Origin: Lautropia sp.
Lineage (GTDB): Bacteria; Pseudomonadota; Gammaproteobacteria; Burkholderiales; Burkholderiaceae_E
Length of the DNA stretch: 64,000 bases
Direction: 5' to 3'
NCBI GenBank assembly: GCA_030527825.1
Contig: JAUNAC010000001.1
Span: 1,079,464 to 1,143,463 of the forward strand
Shown here: one piece after another, positions 8,097 through 16,527 of the stretch
Position numbering within the stretch: position 1 is the first letter of the stretch
How the letters are laid out: each line of letters starts with the position of its first letter
The notes under the pieces: generated by a model
Database searches by the model: none
What the model saw: the letters and a program-made list of their open reading frames with translations, nothing else
Told to the model about the DNA's origin: nothing
Program-made: the position numbers and the translations under genes

Positions 8097-8163
8097 CGGG
8101 CCGTGATCGTGGCCCGGTGTCGCTGGCGGGAGATTCAGGGCCCGCCAGGTGGGGCCTCAGGCC
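8097..8163 (-). promoter_or_regulatory. Intercistronic hairpins after the binding-protein gene
   Basis: The 166-base gap between the binding-protein stop and the permease start holds two perfect inverted repeats: an 8-bp stem (8123-8130 with 8141-8148) and a 6-bp stem (8097-8102 with 8111-8116). A short palindrome lies at 8153-8163. No T-tract follows. Such hairpins often stabilise the highly expressed binding-protein part of a polycistronic importer mRNA; that role is inferred. Confidence 0.5.
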
Positions 8164-8164
8164 G

Positions 8165-9283
8165 TCACTTGGTCTGTACCGGGCCGACGTAGAAGGTGCC
8201 GCTGGGCACGACCGGCAGGTAGCGCTTGTAGAAATCGATATAGTTTTTCTGCGGGTCGATGTCCTTGAACAGCTCTGGATAGGCAACCTTGGCGATGTAC
8301 TGGATCGACGGGTAATCAGTGATCGAGCGAGATGCCCCCTGATAGACACCGTACAGCCGGTTTTTCTTGATGGCGGGCAGGTCGGCCCAGCCGGGACGCT
8401 TTGCAAAGCCGGCCAGACGCTCAAGGGCGTCGGCTTTTTTGATGCCTTCCCCGATCAGCATGGCGGTCGGATTTTTCCGTGATTCGGTGCCAGCGATCAG
8501 AATGACATCCGGTTTGGAGGTCAACAGCTGTTCCGGGCTGATAACGCCCCAGACTTCGATGAACGGGGCCGCGATGTTCTCGCCGCCAGCCGTCGTCATC
8601 ATCGGCCCCCACATGTTCTTACCATAGGTGAAGCTGTATTCACCCGGGCCCTTGTTGCCGAATTCGGTGTAGATCTTCGGTTTGGGCAACCCAGCCTTTT
8701 TGATCCGTTGGCCGATCTGTTCGACGGCTTCGCGATACTCATTGGCGATTTGTTTGGCCCGGTGCTGCTGGCCCGTGATCTCGCCGATCAGCAGGGTGCT
8801 GGCTATGTGGTTTTTCAGGTTCTGGTCGTTGTAGTCAATCACCACAATAGGGATGCCGGATTGCTCCAGCCGCTCTGCGTCTGGCCCAAGGCCCAGATAC
8901 TGCCATTTGGCAAGCACGATGACATCGGGGTGCAGCGCAAGCGTTTTTTCCACCGAGAAGTTTTGAACTTCAACCTCACCCACATCAGGCAGTGTCTTTA
9001 GCGAGGGACGGTGGGCCGTGTGCAGTGCCCAGTTGGCCGGGCGCCAGCCTTCCCAGGCTTCGCGCGAGATGCCGACGACATGATCGAATGCCTGTTCGGT
9101 GCCGACGGCCATGTAGTCCTCGAAATAGAAGCCCAGCAGGACGCGCTTGGCGGGGGATTCGATGCTGACTTTGCGCCCCTGGATGTCGGTGACTTCCTTG
9201 GTGACAGCATGGGCAGATGTCATGACGAGCGTCGACAGGAGCGCTGCCAGCAGAGCATGGGATCGGATAACAGGTGATTTCAT
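8165..9283 (-). CDS. Periplasmic metal-chelate binding protein, FecB/BtuF-like (system 1)
   Basis: Substrate-binding subunit of the importer encoded by the next two genes. It has 372 residues and a signal peptide of about 26 residues ending in SAHA. The mature part begins with the cluster A-2 style TDIQGRKVSIESPAKRV, and shares VLLGFYFEDYMAVG and the GPGEYSF...NMWGPMM region with the paralogue at 23063-24175. Class III binding proteins carry ferric siderophores, haem or cobalamin; the proximity of exbD-exbB-tonB favours an iron chelate. No outer-membrane receptor is present in the window, so the ligand stays open. Confidence 0.9.
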   Translation of the reverse strand: MKSPVIRSHALLAALLSTLVMTSAHAVTKEVTDIQGRKVSIESPAKRVLLGFYFEDYMAVGTEQAFDHVVGISREAWEGWRPANWALHTAHRPSLKTLPDVGEVEVQNFSVEKTLALHPDVIVLAKWQYLGLGPDAERLEQSGIPIVVIDYNDQNLKNHIASTLLIGEITGQQHRAKQIANEYREAVEQIGQRIKKAGLPKPKIYTEFGNKGPGEYSFTYGKNMWGPMMTTAGGENIAAPFIEVWGVISPEQLLTSKPDVILIAGTESRKNPTAMLIGEGIKKADALERLAGFAKRPGWADLPAIKKNRLYGVYQGASRSITDYPSIQYIAKVAYPELFKDIDPQKNYIDFYKRYLPVVPSGTFYVGPVQTK

Positions 9284-9432
9284 GGTGTGATCGTTACAGG
9301 GGTTACAGACCTAGGGATAGAGGTCAGAGCGGGCAGTATGCGTGAAGACAAATCAGAGTGATTGCTTTCTCTGATGAGGCGTAAGGGTATTCCCTAGGTG
9401 GAGGCGACGGCTGTTCGTGATGCCGGTGGTAT

Positions 9433-10425
9433 CTAGCCCAATGCCTGGGAGGTCAGTATGCAGATCTGAGCTTGAGGCGGGGCGAGGCCGACAGATAAAG
9501 TGACGGGCGTAGCAGGCCGGGTCATGGCGCACGGCTGGTCGACGAGTGCGAGGCCCTGGGTCAGTAGCCAGGAGGCCAGGGCATCGACTTCATCCGGTGC
9601 CGGGGCACGGGTGGCCAGAGGAAATGCGCGAATGGAAGCAGCCGTGTCGATGCGGACGAATTCGCCGGCATGTTTGACGGTGAGCTGGCGGATCATGTTC
9701 ATGGCCGCGCTGGCGCTGTCTGCGAGCAGGGGGCCGATGACCCAGCCTCTGCCAAAACGGCGCAGCAGACCATAGCCGCACAGCGTGCCATCGCTTGTGC
9801 GGCAAATGACGCCGTGTGCCGGGTCTTCCAGGGTTTGCAGCAGGGACTGGAGCAGCCAGCCCCGGTTCAGGCCACGTTCGCATTGATCGTATGCCAGTAA
9901 TGCCGGAATGTCCTGCGTCTGGAGCGGGTGGACGTGCTGCCCTGCAGTGCCATCTGGGCATGGTGATCCCAATGAGGCAGGCGTGCTGTCTGGATGAGGT
10001 TGCCAGATGCCGTTGAACTGTTGGGCATGGCCCTGCGTCCGGAAACCGGACTTTTCATAGAGTGGACGCCCCTGAGCGGTGGCGTGGAGCAGGACGTCAC
10101 AGCCTGACAGTGCCTGCAGCAGGCTGGCAAAGAGTTGACGTCCGATGCCCTGACGGCGCCACTTCTCATCAACAATCAGCAGGCCGATGCTGGCCTGTGA
10201 CGGCCCCCAGCGCCAGGCAAGTCCGCAGCCGATCAGTGCCTGGCCGGCCTGAGCGGCCAAGGCGACGCCATGAGCGTTGGCCCAGCCGATGAGCTGTTGC
10301 CAGTCACAGGTCCGGTGGGGCCAGGCCAGTGCCTGGCTCAGTCCCCATGCAGCCTGAGTGTCATCTACCGTCAGTGGACGCAGGCTGATGGAGGGCGGAT
10401 TGCCGGGCGGGCAAGGAGGGGTCAT
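9433..10425 (-). CDS. GNAT-family acetyltransferase, probable tandem-domain
   Basis: About 330 residues. The N-terminal half has a GNAT domain with the acetyl-CoA pyrophosphate loop RRQGIG (about residue 80 from the chosen start) followed by LFASLLQAL, and a LYEKSGF motif typical of the family end. The C-terminal half (about 160-300) looks like the second GNAT-like domain of YitH-type proteins, with RTSDGTLCGYGLLRRFG. The acceptor substrate is unknown. The start could also be the ATG at 10458; neither site has a clear ribosome-binding site. It lies between the importer and exbD on the same strand. Confidence 0.75.
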   Translation of the reverse strand: MTPPCPPGNPPSISLRPLTVDDTQAAWGLSQALAWPHRTCDWQQLIGWANAHGVALAAQAGQALIGCGLAWRWGPSQASIGLLIVDEKWRRQGIGRQLFASLLQALSGCDVLLHATAQGRPLYEKSGFRTQGHAQQFNGIWQPHPDSTPASLGSPCPDGTAGQHVHPLQTQDIPALLAYDQCERGLNRGWLLQSLLQTLEDPAHGVICRTSDGTLCGYGLLRRFGRGWVIGPLLADSASAAMNMIRQLTVKHAGEFVRIDTAASIRAFPLATRAPAPDEVDALASWLLTQGLALVDQPCAMTRPATPVTLSVGLAPPQAQICILTSQALG

Positions 10426-10479
10426 GCGCAGGGTGATGCGTTGTCGGCGGCACGGCATGGGGCCGCATGATAGGGAGGC

Positions 10480-10908
10480 TCAATGCTGCCCATCCGATTT
10501 GGGCTGGGTAATGAACCCAACCTTGGAGAGCCCTGCCTTGGACGCGTCGACGATGGTTTGTGCTACGTAGCGATAGGGGGTGTTTTCGTCGGCCCTCAGG
10601 TGGATATTGGGTTGCGGATTCTCGCTGCCCGCTTGCTTGAAGCGCCGGGCAGCGTCCTCACGGCTGATTGGGTCATGTCCCCAGAACAGTTTGCCCTCAG
10701 CATCAATGGAGAACTCGATGGTGGTCGGTGTGTTTTCCGTGGGTTTGGTAGTGGCGCGCGGCAGCGCCAGTTTGACCGAGTTGGTGAGCAGCGGCGCTGT
10801 CACGATGAAGATGACCAGCAGAACCAGCATCACATCGATCAGGGGAACCATATTGATCTCGCCCATGGGGGTGCTGCTGTGCTTGGAATCAAAGCTGGCA
10901 AAGGCCAT
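10480..10908 (-). CDS. exbD: Biopolymer transport protein ExbD
   Basis: Inner-membrane component of the TonB energising complex, 142 residues. A short cytoplasmic N-terminus with INMVPLIDVMLVLLVIF (one transmembrane helix, essential Asp in PLIDVM) is followed by a periplasmic domain. With ExbB it uses the proton gradient to drive TonB. It is the last gene of the tonB-exbB-exbD set, 77 bases after exbB. Confidence 0.95.
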   Translation of the reverse strand: MAFASFDSKHSSTPMGEINMVPLIDVMLVLLVIFIVTAPLLTNSVKLALPRATTKPTENTPTTIEFSIDAEGKLFWGHDPISREDAARRFKQAGSENPQPNIHLRADENTPYRYVAQTIVDASKAGLSKVGFITQPKSDGQH

Positions 10909-10985
10909 GATGGAGTGATCCTTTGAAAGAGGGGCCCGGGCAGGGGTGATGTGGCCCGTGACGTAGATATTTGCAGGTGGCCGGC

Positions 10986-11714
10986 TCAGGCTTTCTGGTG
11001 ATGGCTGCCGTTGTGATGATGGTTGCTGAGCGTGGCGCCGGAAGACAGGAAGTTGAAGAGTTCGAAGGCAAAGGCGTCCAGGCGGGCAGAGAGCACCCGA
11101 TTGCGCCGTGCCAGCCAGTTATAGCCGATCACCGCGGGCAGGGCGACGGCCAGCCCCAGTCCGGTCATGATGAGGGCTTCGCCCACCGGGCCTGCGACCT
11201 TGTCCAGCGAGCCGGAGCCGCTCATGCCGATGTTGACCAGGGCGTGGTACACCCCCCAGACGGTACCGAACAGGCCGAAGAACGGCGCAGTGGCACCGAC
11301 GGTGGCCAGTACGGACAGGCCGTTTTCCATGCGGACGGTTTCCTCGTCGAGTACTTTTTTGATGGTACGGGTGAGAAAGTCGGCCGGACTGCCGGAATCT
11401 GCCATGCGTCCGGTGGAACCCGTACGGGCATAGTGCTGCATGGCCTGCAGGGCGTTGGCGGCCACGCGCGAGAAAGGGTCTCGTACGCCGTGGGAAGCGA
11501 TGTCCTGGGCAACATCCTGCATGGAAGTGCTTTCCCAGAAGCTTTTCAGAAAACGGTCGGCGCGCGTGCCGCGGATCAGGATGGTGAGGCCCTTGATGAG
11601 GATCAGGGTCCAGGATACGACGGACATGCCCAGCAAAATGACCAGCAGGGCCTTGCTGACAGCGTCACCCTGCGACAGGAAATGGCTGAAGCCAAGGGTA
11701 GGGGTTTCGTTCAC
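10986..11714 (-). CDS. exbB: Biopolymer transport protein ExbB (MotA/TolQ/ExbB proton channel)
   Basis: Inner-membrane proton channel subunit of 242 residues. It has an N-terminal helix (KALLVILLGMSVVSW), a long cytoplasmic segment and two C-terminal helices containing ATVGATAPFFGLFGTVWG and LIMTGLGLAVALPAVIGYN, which are family signatures. The C-terminus ends in a His-rich stretch (NHHHNGSHH), an oddity that could bind metal. It starts 2 bases after the tonB stop, indicating an operon. Confidence 0.95.
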   Translation of the reverse strand: MNETPTLGFSHFLSQGDAVSKALLVILLGMSVVSWTLILIKGLTILIRGTRADRFLKSFWESTSMQDVAQDIASHGVRDPFSRVAANALQAMQHYARTGSTGRMADSGSPADFLTRTIKKVLDEETVRMENGLSVLATVGATAPFFGLFGTVWGVYHALVNIGMSGSGSLDKVAGPVGEALIMTGLGLAVALPAVIGYNWLARRNRVLSARLDAFAFELFNFLSSGATLSNHHHNGSHHQKA

Positions 11715-11716
11715 GT

Positions 11717-12703
11717 TCAGTCCTCTAATTCAAAGGAGATGGGCATCACCACGATTGCTTGTTGGGGTTTGCCATTGACAATATAAGGGGATAGGCGGGC
11801 GGTGTAGGCGCCTTCCAAAGCGGCCTTGTCCAGTCTTTCCGAGCCGGAGGATTTCTCCAGTTTGACGTCCTTGGGGACGCCGTGTTCGTCGATCAGTACC
11901 CGAAAAGTCGCTTTTCCGGTTTCTCCGATCCGTTTTGAAAACGCGGGATAGATGGCGTTGGGCTTGCGCAGATAGCGTACCTGCTGGGCGCCGAGAACAG
12001 GCGCACCCCCAGGCGGTGCCCCCCCTGCGCGGGGCGTCGCGCCAGCCGGGGCGTTCGGTACACCCTGCACGGGGGGCGATGCCGGTCCGGGCGGCGCTGC
12101 CGGGGCAGGAGGCGCAGGCGTGGGCGGAGGCTCTGGCGGAGGCGGTTCCGGCGCCGGTTTGGGCGGAGGCGGTTTTTTGAGTTTTTTCGGTTTGTGGATT
12201 TTGGGCTTGGGTTTGTGAACCTGGTAGACCGGCGCTGGCTCGGGTATGGGAGGCGGGTCCGCCACCACGGGTTCGGGCTCTGGCTCAGGTTCCGGTTCGG
12301 GCGGCGGCGGTGGCGGTGGCGGTGGCGCACTCGGTGCCGGGATGACGGGTTGCTGTGCCGTGTCTGCGATCAGTTCCACGTAGACAGGCTGCTGTCCTGG
12401 GGAAGAGAGGGTCAGGTCGTTATTTGTCCTGACAACGCCATAGATCAATGCAGCATGCAGCAGCAGCACAATGCCTAGGGCGGGCACCATCGGCCAGCGT
12501 GGTGGAGACCGGTCGAGGCTGACGGCCGTTTCCAGATCCACAGCGCTGGCGGCATGCCAATGACCGGTCGGCGCTGCCGCGGGGGGGGTACCGGGCACTG
12601 ATGGCGGGAGGGACGGTGGTTTCACACGAAAAAGAGGGAAGTTGCTGGATAAGAGAACGGAGCGGATGGGCGCATTGCAACTGATATCTGGAAGGCCATG
12701 CAC
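11717..12703 (-). CDS. tonB: Energy transducer TonB
   Basis: Periplasm-spanning protein that couples ExbBD to outer-membrane receptors. It has one transmembrane helix (MVPALGIVLLLHAALIYGVV), a Pro-Glu then Pro-Lys rich rod (runs of Pro, EPEPEPEP, KPKPKIHKPKK) and a C-terminal TonB domain beginning RKPNAIYPAFSKRIGETG and ending PISFELE. Length is 328 residues from a GTG at 12703, which leaves an unusually long cytoplasmic head of about 70 residues and has no visible ribosome-binding site. A later start is possible. Confidence 0.9.
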   Translation of the reverse strand: MHGLPDISCNAPIRSVLLSSNFPLFRVKPPSLPPSVPGTPPAAAPTGHWHAASAVDLETAVSLDRSPPRWPMVPALGIVLLLHAALIYGVVRTNNDLTLSSPGQQPVYVELIADTAQQPVIPAPSAPPPPPPPPPEPEPEPEPEPVVADPPPIPEPAPVYQVHKPKPKIHKPKKLKKPPPPKPAPEPPPPEPPPTPAPPAPAAPPGPASPPVQGVPNAPAGATPRAGGAPPGGAPVLGAQQVRYLRKPNAIYPAFSKRIGETGKATFRVLIDEHGVPKDVKLEKSSGSERLDKAALEGAYTARLSPYIVNGKPQQAIVVMPISFELED

Positions 12704-12893
12704 AGAAACGATGCATCCGGTGCGGCGTCCGATGCCATGAGATGGATACAGCTAGCAGGGAGCGGACAGCAACACGGCATCACCACATGGTAGCCGCGGT
12801 AGTTGAACCTGCCGAGCGTGCTTCGCAGGTCGCTTGGCGTCTTCACGCAGGCCGCCTTTGAGCCGTGTGATGCCACAAGGGATGGGACTGTGA

Positions 12894-12922
12894 ATCTTAA
12901 CGATTCTTATAAAAATCCTCAA
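12894..12922 (-). promoter_or_regulatory. Candidate sigma-70 promoter for tonB-exbB-exbD
   Basis: Reading the minus strand, TTGAGG (12922-12917) and TAAGAT (12899-12894) are separated by 17 bases, and the surroundings are AT-rich. The inverted repeat 12892-12906 covers the -10, a good place for a repressor such as Fur, although it matches the Fur consensus poorly. Confidence 0.35.
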
Positions 12923-12942
12923 ACCGACTTGAAAGGATTTTT
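12911..12942. other. Hairpin in the tonB/ribA-folE divergent region
   Basis: AAAAATCC (12911-12918) pairs with GGATTTTT (12935-12942), and TCAA (12919-12922) pairs with TTGA (12929-12932), leaving a 6-base loop and two bulged A residues. The arms end in A and T runs, so it could terminate transcription in either direction or act as an operator. Confidence 0.5.
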
Positions 12943-13182
12943 ACAGCCGGTGGGATTCCTCGCAAGGGCAATGCGCCTGCGCGGATGGTGCGGTACGTCA
13001 TCTGTTATCCGGAGGAGTGTCTATTGTTTTCAATTGGTTGGCGCTCTTGTCTGCTTTGCTGGCTATGCCGTGTCTTGCAAAGTCCGGTCCTAGATATGCG
13101 GGCTGTCGTGCTTCTGGACAGCGCGGGTGTGGACAATACACACGGCATGCCGAATCCTGCCAACACTCTATACAATGCGTGC

Positions 13183-15330
13183 ATGCAAATACTCGACTCC
13201 TCCTTCTGGGCAGACTGGCGTCATCGTCAGCCTGCCATTGATCTTGACCGTGCACTGACTGAGTTGCGTCGGGGGCGTCCCGTTCTGGTCTCCCTGTCGC
13301 CTGGAGATGAAGGGGATGAACAGGCATCGACCGTCTGCATGGTGTTGGCCATCGAGACGCTTGCGCCAGGGGTCTGGACCTCTCTGCGGTCCGGAGGCGC
13401 CGGCTCGCAGGATTGGTGTGTCCTGTTGTCTGCGCAACGTATGCTGCAGATCGGAAGAGACCAGGATTGGTCGAACCTGCTGGATCGGCCTGGAGCCCTG
13501 ACCACCCGGGGATGGGAGCAGCCCTTTTCATTACCGCTGCCAGAGAGCGCAGACAGTCCTGAGCGGGAACTGTCCGTATTGCGCCGGTATGCTGGTCTTG
13601 ATCTGCAGGAGATGTCCCGAGAGGAGGCCGTGCATCTGCGTTACGGTGCCCGCTCGCTTGCCGGAAATCCGCGTACGGAGCACTGGGGACAGGCGGGGAG
13701 GTCTGCCTTGCCTGCCCAAGGCCGCAATCTGGACGATCCGTGCGCCCCGGGGGGGGTGGCGCTACCCATTGCCCAGGCAGCATTGGCACTGGCCCGGCTG
13801 GCCCGGCTGGTGCCGGCCGTGGCGTGCCTGACGCTTGGTGAGGCTGATGCCGCCGCCGTGCGGGCGCAGGGGCTGACGGCTATGTCATCCCGCCCGATCC
13901 TTGAATACGCACAACACCCCCCCGTGTTGCTGGAACAGTTGAGTGAAGCTGAGGTGCCGCTGGCGTCGGATGGGGGGCGTACTCCCGCTATTGACAGCCG
14001 CTTCGTGGTGTTTCGAGAGATAGATAATGGTTTTGAGCATGTGGCCGTCGTTGTCGGACATCCCGATGTTGGCGGAGCAGCTCCCGTGCGTGTGCGCCTG
14101 CATTCATCCTGTCTGACCGGCGACCTGTTCGGCAGCCTGCGCTGTGACTGTGGGGATCAGCTGCGCGGTACCGTGCAGCGTCTGGCCAGGGAGGGCGGTG
14201 GCATCATCCTGTATCTGTCCCAGGAGGGGCGGGGCATTGGTCTGGTGAACAAATTGCGCGCCTATCGCTGGCAGGGGCACGGGCTGGATACGCTGGATGC
14301 CAACCACGCCCTGGGTTTCCGGATGGACGAACGCAATTTCGCGGTGGCTGCCGCCATGCTCAAGGCGCTGGGCTGTCACCGTATCCAGCTGTTAACCAAT
14401 AATCCGACAAAAATTGCCGCCTTGCGCGAGGCCGGCATTGACGTCGCAGAGCGCGAGGCAGTCAAGGGAGCTGTCAATGGCCACAACCAGGCTTATCTGC
14501 TGGCCAAGATGAACCGGGGAGGGCATCTGTTCGACCTTCGGGAGCTGCGGCTGGAGGAGCCGGCCGTCGATCCCGCTGCTCCTGGCCAGCAGTCCGTGCG
14601 CGCCGAGGGGCAAGCTGATGCGTCCGCGGTGGCGCACCAGACCCATCCGGAAGCGTCCGGCGGGGGGCGTCCGTTGTCACAGGTCATCCGTGAGCGCCTG
14701 CAGTCCGCTGGACGGCGCTTCCACGCCAACGACAATATCGCGGATTTCATCCACGATGAGCAGGAACATGCACAGCTTCAGGATGAAGTGGCCGGGCATA
14801 TGCAGTCCTTGCTGGAGGCCATGGTGATCGACACTGTCTCCGATCACAATACGCGGGACACGGCCCGACGGGTCGCCCGGATGTATCTGAACGAGGTCTT
14901 TGGTGGCCGTTATCGTCGGCCACCGGCCATGACCGAATTTCCGAATGTGGAAAAACTCAATGAGTTGCTACTGGTTGGCCCGATCAAGGTGCGCTCGGCG
15001 TGTTCCCATCATTTTTGCCCGATCATGGGCAAACTGTGGATTGGCGTATTACCCAACGCAGACTCCAACCTGATTGGTCTGTCCAAATATGCCCGCCTCG
15101 CGGAGTGGATCATGACCCGGCCCCAGATTCAGGAAGAGGCCGTCAAGACGCTGGCGGACGAACTGGAGCGGCGCCTGTTGCCGGATGGCCTGGCTGTCGT
15201 GATGAAAGCCGACCATTTCTGTATGCACTGGCGTGGTGTCAAGGATGAAAGTCAGATGACCTCTTCCGTCATGCGGGGCGCCTTCCTTCGCGATGCCAGC
15301 CTGCGGCGGGAGTTTCTCGGGCTGATCTGA
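13183..15330 (+). CDS. Fused GTP cyclohydrolase II (RibA) and GTP cyclohydrolase I (FolE) with degenerate RibB-like head
   Basis: Predicted bifunctional enzyme acting on GTP at the first steps of riboflavin and of folate/pterin synthesis. From the chosen start: residues about 15-230 resemble RibB (ALTELRRGRPV aligns with its start) but the acidic catalytic loop is reduced to SPGDEGDE. Residues about 265-460 are RibA, with zinc ligands in SSCLTGDLFGSLRCDCG and the catalytic QEGRGIGL region. Residues about 500-715 are FolE, with SACSHHFCP and HFCMHWRGV zinc ligands and GLSKYARL. The start is uncertain: ATGs at 13096, 13147 and 13183 lack ribosome-binding sites, and a TTG at 13024 has a good one. 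All catalytic residues I can check in RibA and FolE are present. Confidence 0.88.
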   Translation: MQILDSSFWADWRHRQPAIDLDRALTELRRGRPVLVSLSPGDEGDEQASTVCMVLAIETLAPGVWTSLRSGGAGSQDWCVLLSAQRMLQIGRDQDWSNLLDRPGALTTRGWEQPFSLPLPESADSPERELSVLRRYAGLDLQEMSREEAVHLRYGARSLAGNPRTEHWGQAGRSALPAQGRNLDDPCAPGGVALPIAQAALALARLARLVPAVACLTLGEADAAAVRAQGLTAMSSRPILEYAQHPPVLLEQLSEAEVPLASDGGRTPAIDSRFVVFREIDNGFEHVAVVVGHPDVGGAAPVRVRLHSSCLTGDLFGSLRCDCGDQLRGTVQRLAREGGGIILYLSQEGRGIGLVNKLRAYRWQGHGLDTLDANHALGFRMDERNFAVAAAMLKALGCHRIQLLTNNPTKIAALREAGIDVAEREAVKGAVNGHNQAYLLAKMNRGGHLFDLRELRLEEPAVDPAAPGQQSVRAEGQADASAVAHQTHPEASGGGRPLSQVIRERLQSAGRRFHANDNIADFIHDEQEHAQLQDEVAGHMQSLLEAMVIDTVSDHNTRDTARRVARMYLNEVFGGRYRRPPAMTEFPNVEKLNELLLVGPIKVRSACSHHFCPIMGKLWIGVLPNADSNLIGLSKYARLAEWIMTRPQIQEEAVKTLADELERRLLPDGLAVVMKADHFCMHWRGVKDESQMTSSVMRGAFLRDASLRREFLGLI

Positions 15331-15399
15331 GTGAATGTCTGCGATGGGAGAAAGCCGACCTGTCCTGGCGGGCTACTTTCCAGCCAGGGATATGGGACA

Positions 15400-16425
15400 A
15401 TGATCGCCATGGAAAAACAGACCCTCCTCGTGACCGGCGGTGCCGGCTATATCGGATCCCACACCGTCGTGGAACTGCTGACCTCCGGGCATGATGTCGT
15501 CATCCTGGACGATTTCAGCAACAGCTCGCCGAAAGTCATTGATCGTGTCGAAAAAATCACCGGGCGGCGGCCTGAACTGGTAGAAGGCCACGTGGGTGAC
15601 CGGGATACCCTGAACCGCCTGCTGGCCCGCTATCCGGTGACGGCCACCATCCACTTCGCCGGCTTCAAGGCGGTGGGCGAGTCGGTGGCGAAGCCGCTGG
15701 CCTACTATGACAACAATGTCAGCGGCACGGTGGTGCTGCTGGAGTGCCTGGAGGCGGCCGGTATCCGGCGCTTGGTGTTCAGCTCATCAGCAACCGTGTA
15801 TGGTGATCCGGCCAGTGTGCCCATTCGGGAAGACTTTCCCACTGGCCCGACCAATCCCTACGGGCGTACGAAGTGGCATATCGAGCACATGCTCCATGAT
15901 GTGGCAGTAGCCTCGCCGGCATGGTCCATTGGCATCCTGCGCTATTTCAATCCGGTGGGCGCCCACGCTTCCGGGCTCATTGGCGAGAATCCCCGTGGGG
16001 TCCCCAACAATCTGATGCCGTTTGTGACTCAGGTGGCCGTGGGCAAGCGGGAGCGCCTGTCGGTCTTCGGCGGCGATTATCCTACCCCGGATGGCACCGG
16101 TGTCCGTGACTATATCCATGTAGTGGATCTGGCGCTGGGGCACCTCGCTGCCCTGAAGCGCGTGACAGACAGTCAGGGCGCCTGGACAGTCAATCTGGGG
16201 ACGGGCAAAGGCTATTCCGTCCTGGAGATTGTTCGTGCCTTCGAGGCGGCCAGCGGGCGCAGGATTCCCTATCAGATCGTTGATCGCCGGCCAGGTGATG
16301 TTGCCCAGTGCTATGCCGATGCAAGCCGGGCTGCTCAGTGGCTGGGCTGGCATGCACAGCGTAATCTGTCACAGATGTGCGCTGACAGCTGGCGCTGGCA
16401 GCAGAACAATCCGGACGGTTATTGA
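15400..16425 (+). CDS. galE: UDP-glucose 4-epimerase GalE
   Basis: NAD-dependent epimerase interconverting UDP-glucose and UDP-galactose, 341 residues (E. coli 338). The Rossmann motif TGGAGYIGSHTVVELL, the Ser of FSSSATVYG and the YGRTKW catalytic Tyr-Lys pair are present, as is the NPVGAH region. The start at 15400 follows aggga at 15386-15390; an ATG at 15409 is an alternative. It lies 69 bases after the fusion gene on the same strand. The product would feed surface polysaccharide synthesis. Confidence 0.95.
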   Translation: MIAMEKQTLLVTGGAGYIGSHTVVELLTSGHDVVILDDFSNSSPKVIDRVEKITGRRPELVEGHVGDRDTLNRLLARYPVTATIHFAGFKAVGESVAKPLAYYDNNVSGTVVLLECLEAAGIRRLVFSSSATVYGDPASVPIREDFPTGPTNPYGRTKWHIEHMLHDVAVASPAWSIGILRYFNPVGAHASGLIGENPRGVPNNLMPFVTQVAVGKRERLSVFGGDYPTPDGTGVRDYIHVVDLALGHLAALKRVTDSQGAWTVNLGTGKGYSVLEIVRAFEAASGRRIPYQIVDRRPGDVAQCYADASRAAQWLGWHAQRNLSQMCADSWRWQQNNPDGY

Positions 16426-16518
16426 TGGTCTTAGAGCCCCGTTTGTACACATTTGCCAGGTTTTGGCAAGATTTCCCGTAACAATCTGTGGGTTATTCGT
16501 CTACTGGCTGCCTGACGT

Positions 16519-16527
16519 TGTTATAAT
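16519..16527 (+). promoter_or_regulatory. Extended -10 promoter ahead of proX
   Basis: TGTTATAAT is a perfect extended -10 (TGn-TATAAT, hexamer 16522-16527). No good -35 is present at 16-18 bases spacing, as is normal for extended -10 promoters. Transcription would start near 16534 and give a leader of about 315 bases before proX. Confidence 0.55.

Larger units (their letters stand above)
12704..13182. other. Divergent tonB / ribA-folE intergenic region
   Basis: An AT-rich island at about 12890-12945 stands out in GC-rich surroundings and holds a candidate promoter for tonB and a hairpin, both listed separately. A GAATC-TTAAC-GATTC inverted repeat (12892-12906) overlaps the candidate -10. 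A strong ggagg at 13011-13015 lies 8 bases before an in-frame TTG (13024) that could start the downstream fusion gene. Confidence 0.45.

Noticed and set aside
6916-8424. A 502-residue permease starting at 8424
   Set aside because: The first ~140 codons overlap the binding-protein gene in another frame and lack membrane or family character; the conserved permease begins near 7998.
13017-13241. A 74-codon frame with a signal-peptide-like start (GTG at 13017) before the cyclohydrolase fusion
   Set aside because: The ribosome-binding site is directly adjacent to the GTG (too close) and fits an in-frame TTG of the fusion gene better. The mature part looks random and overlaps the fusion gene.
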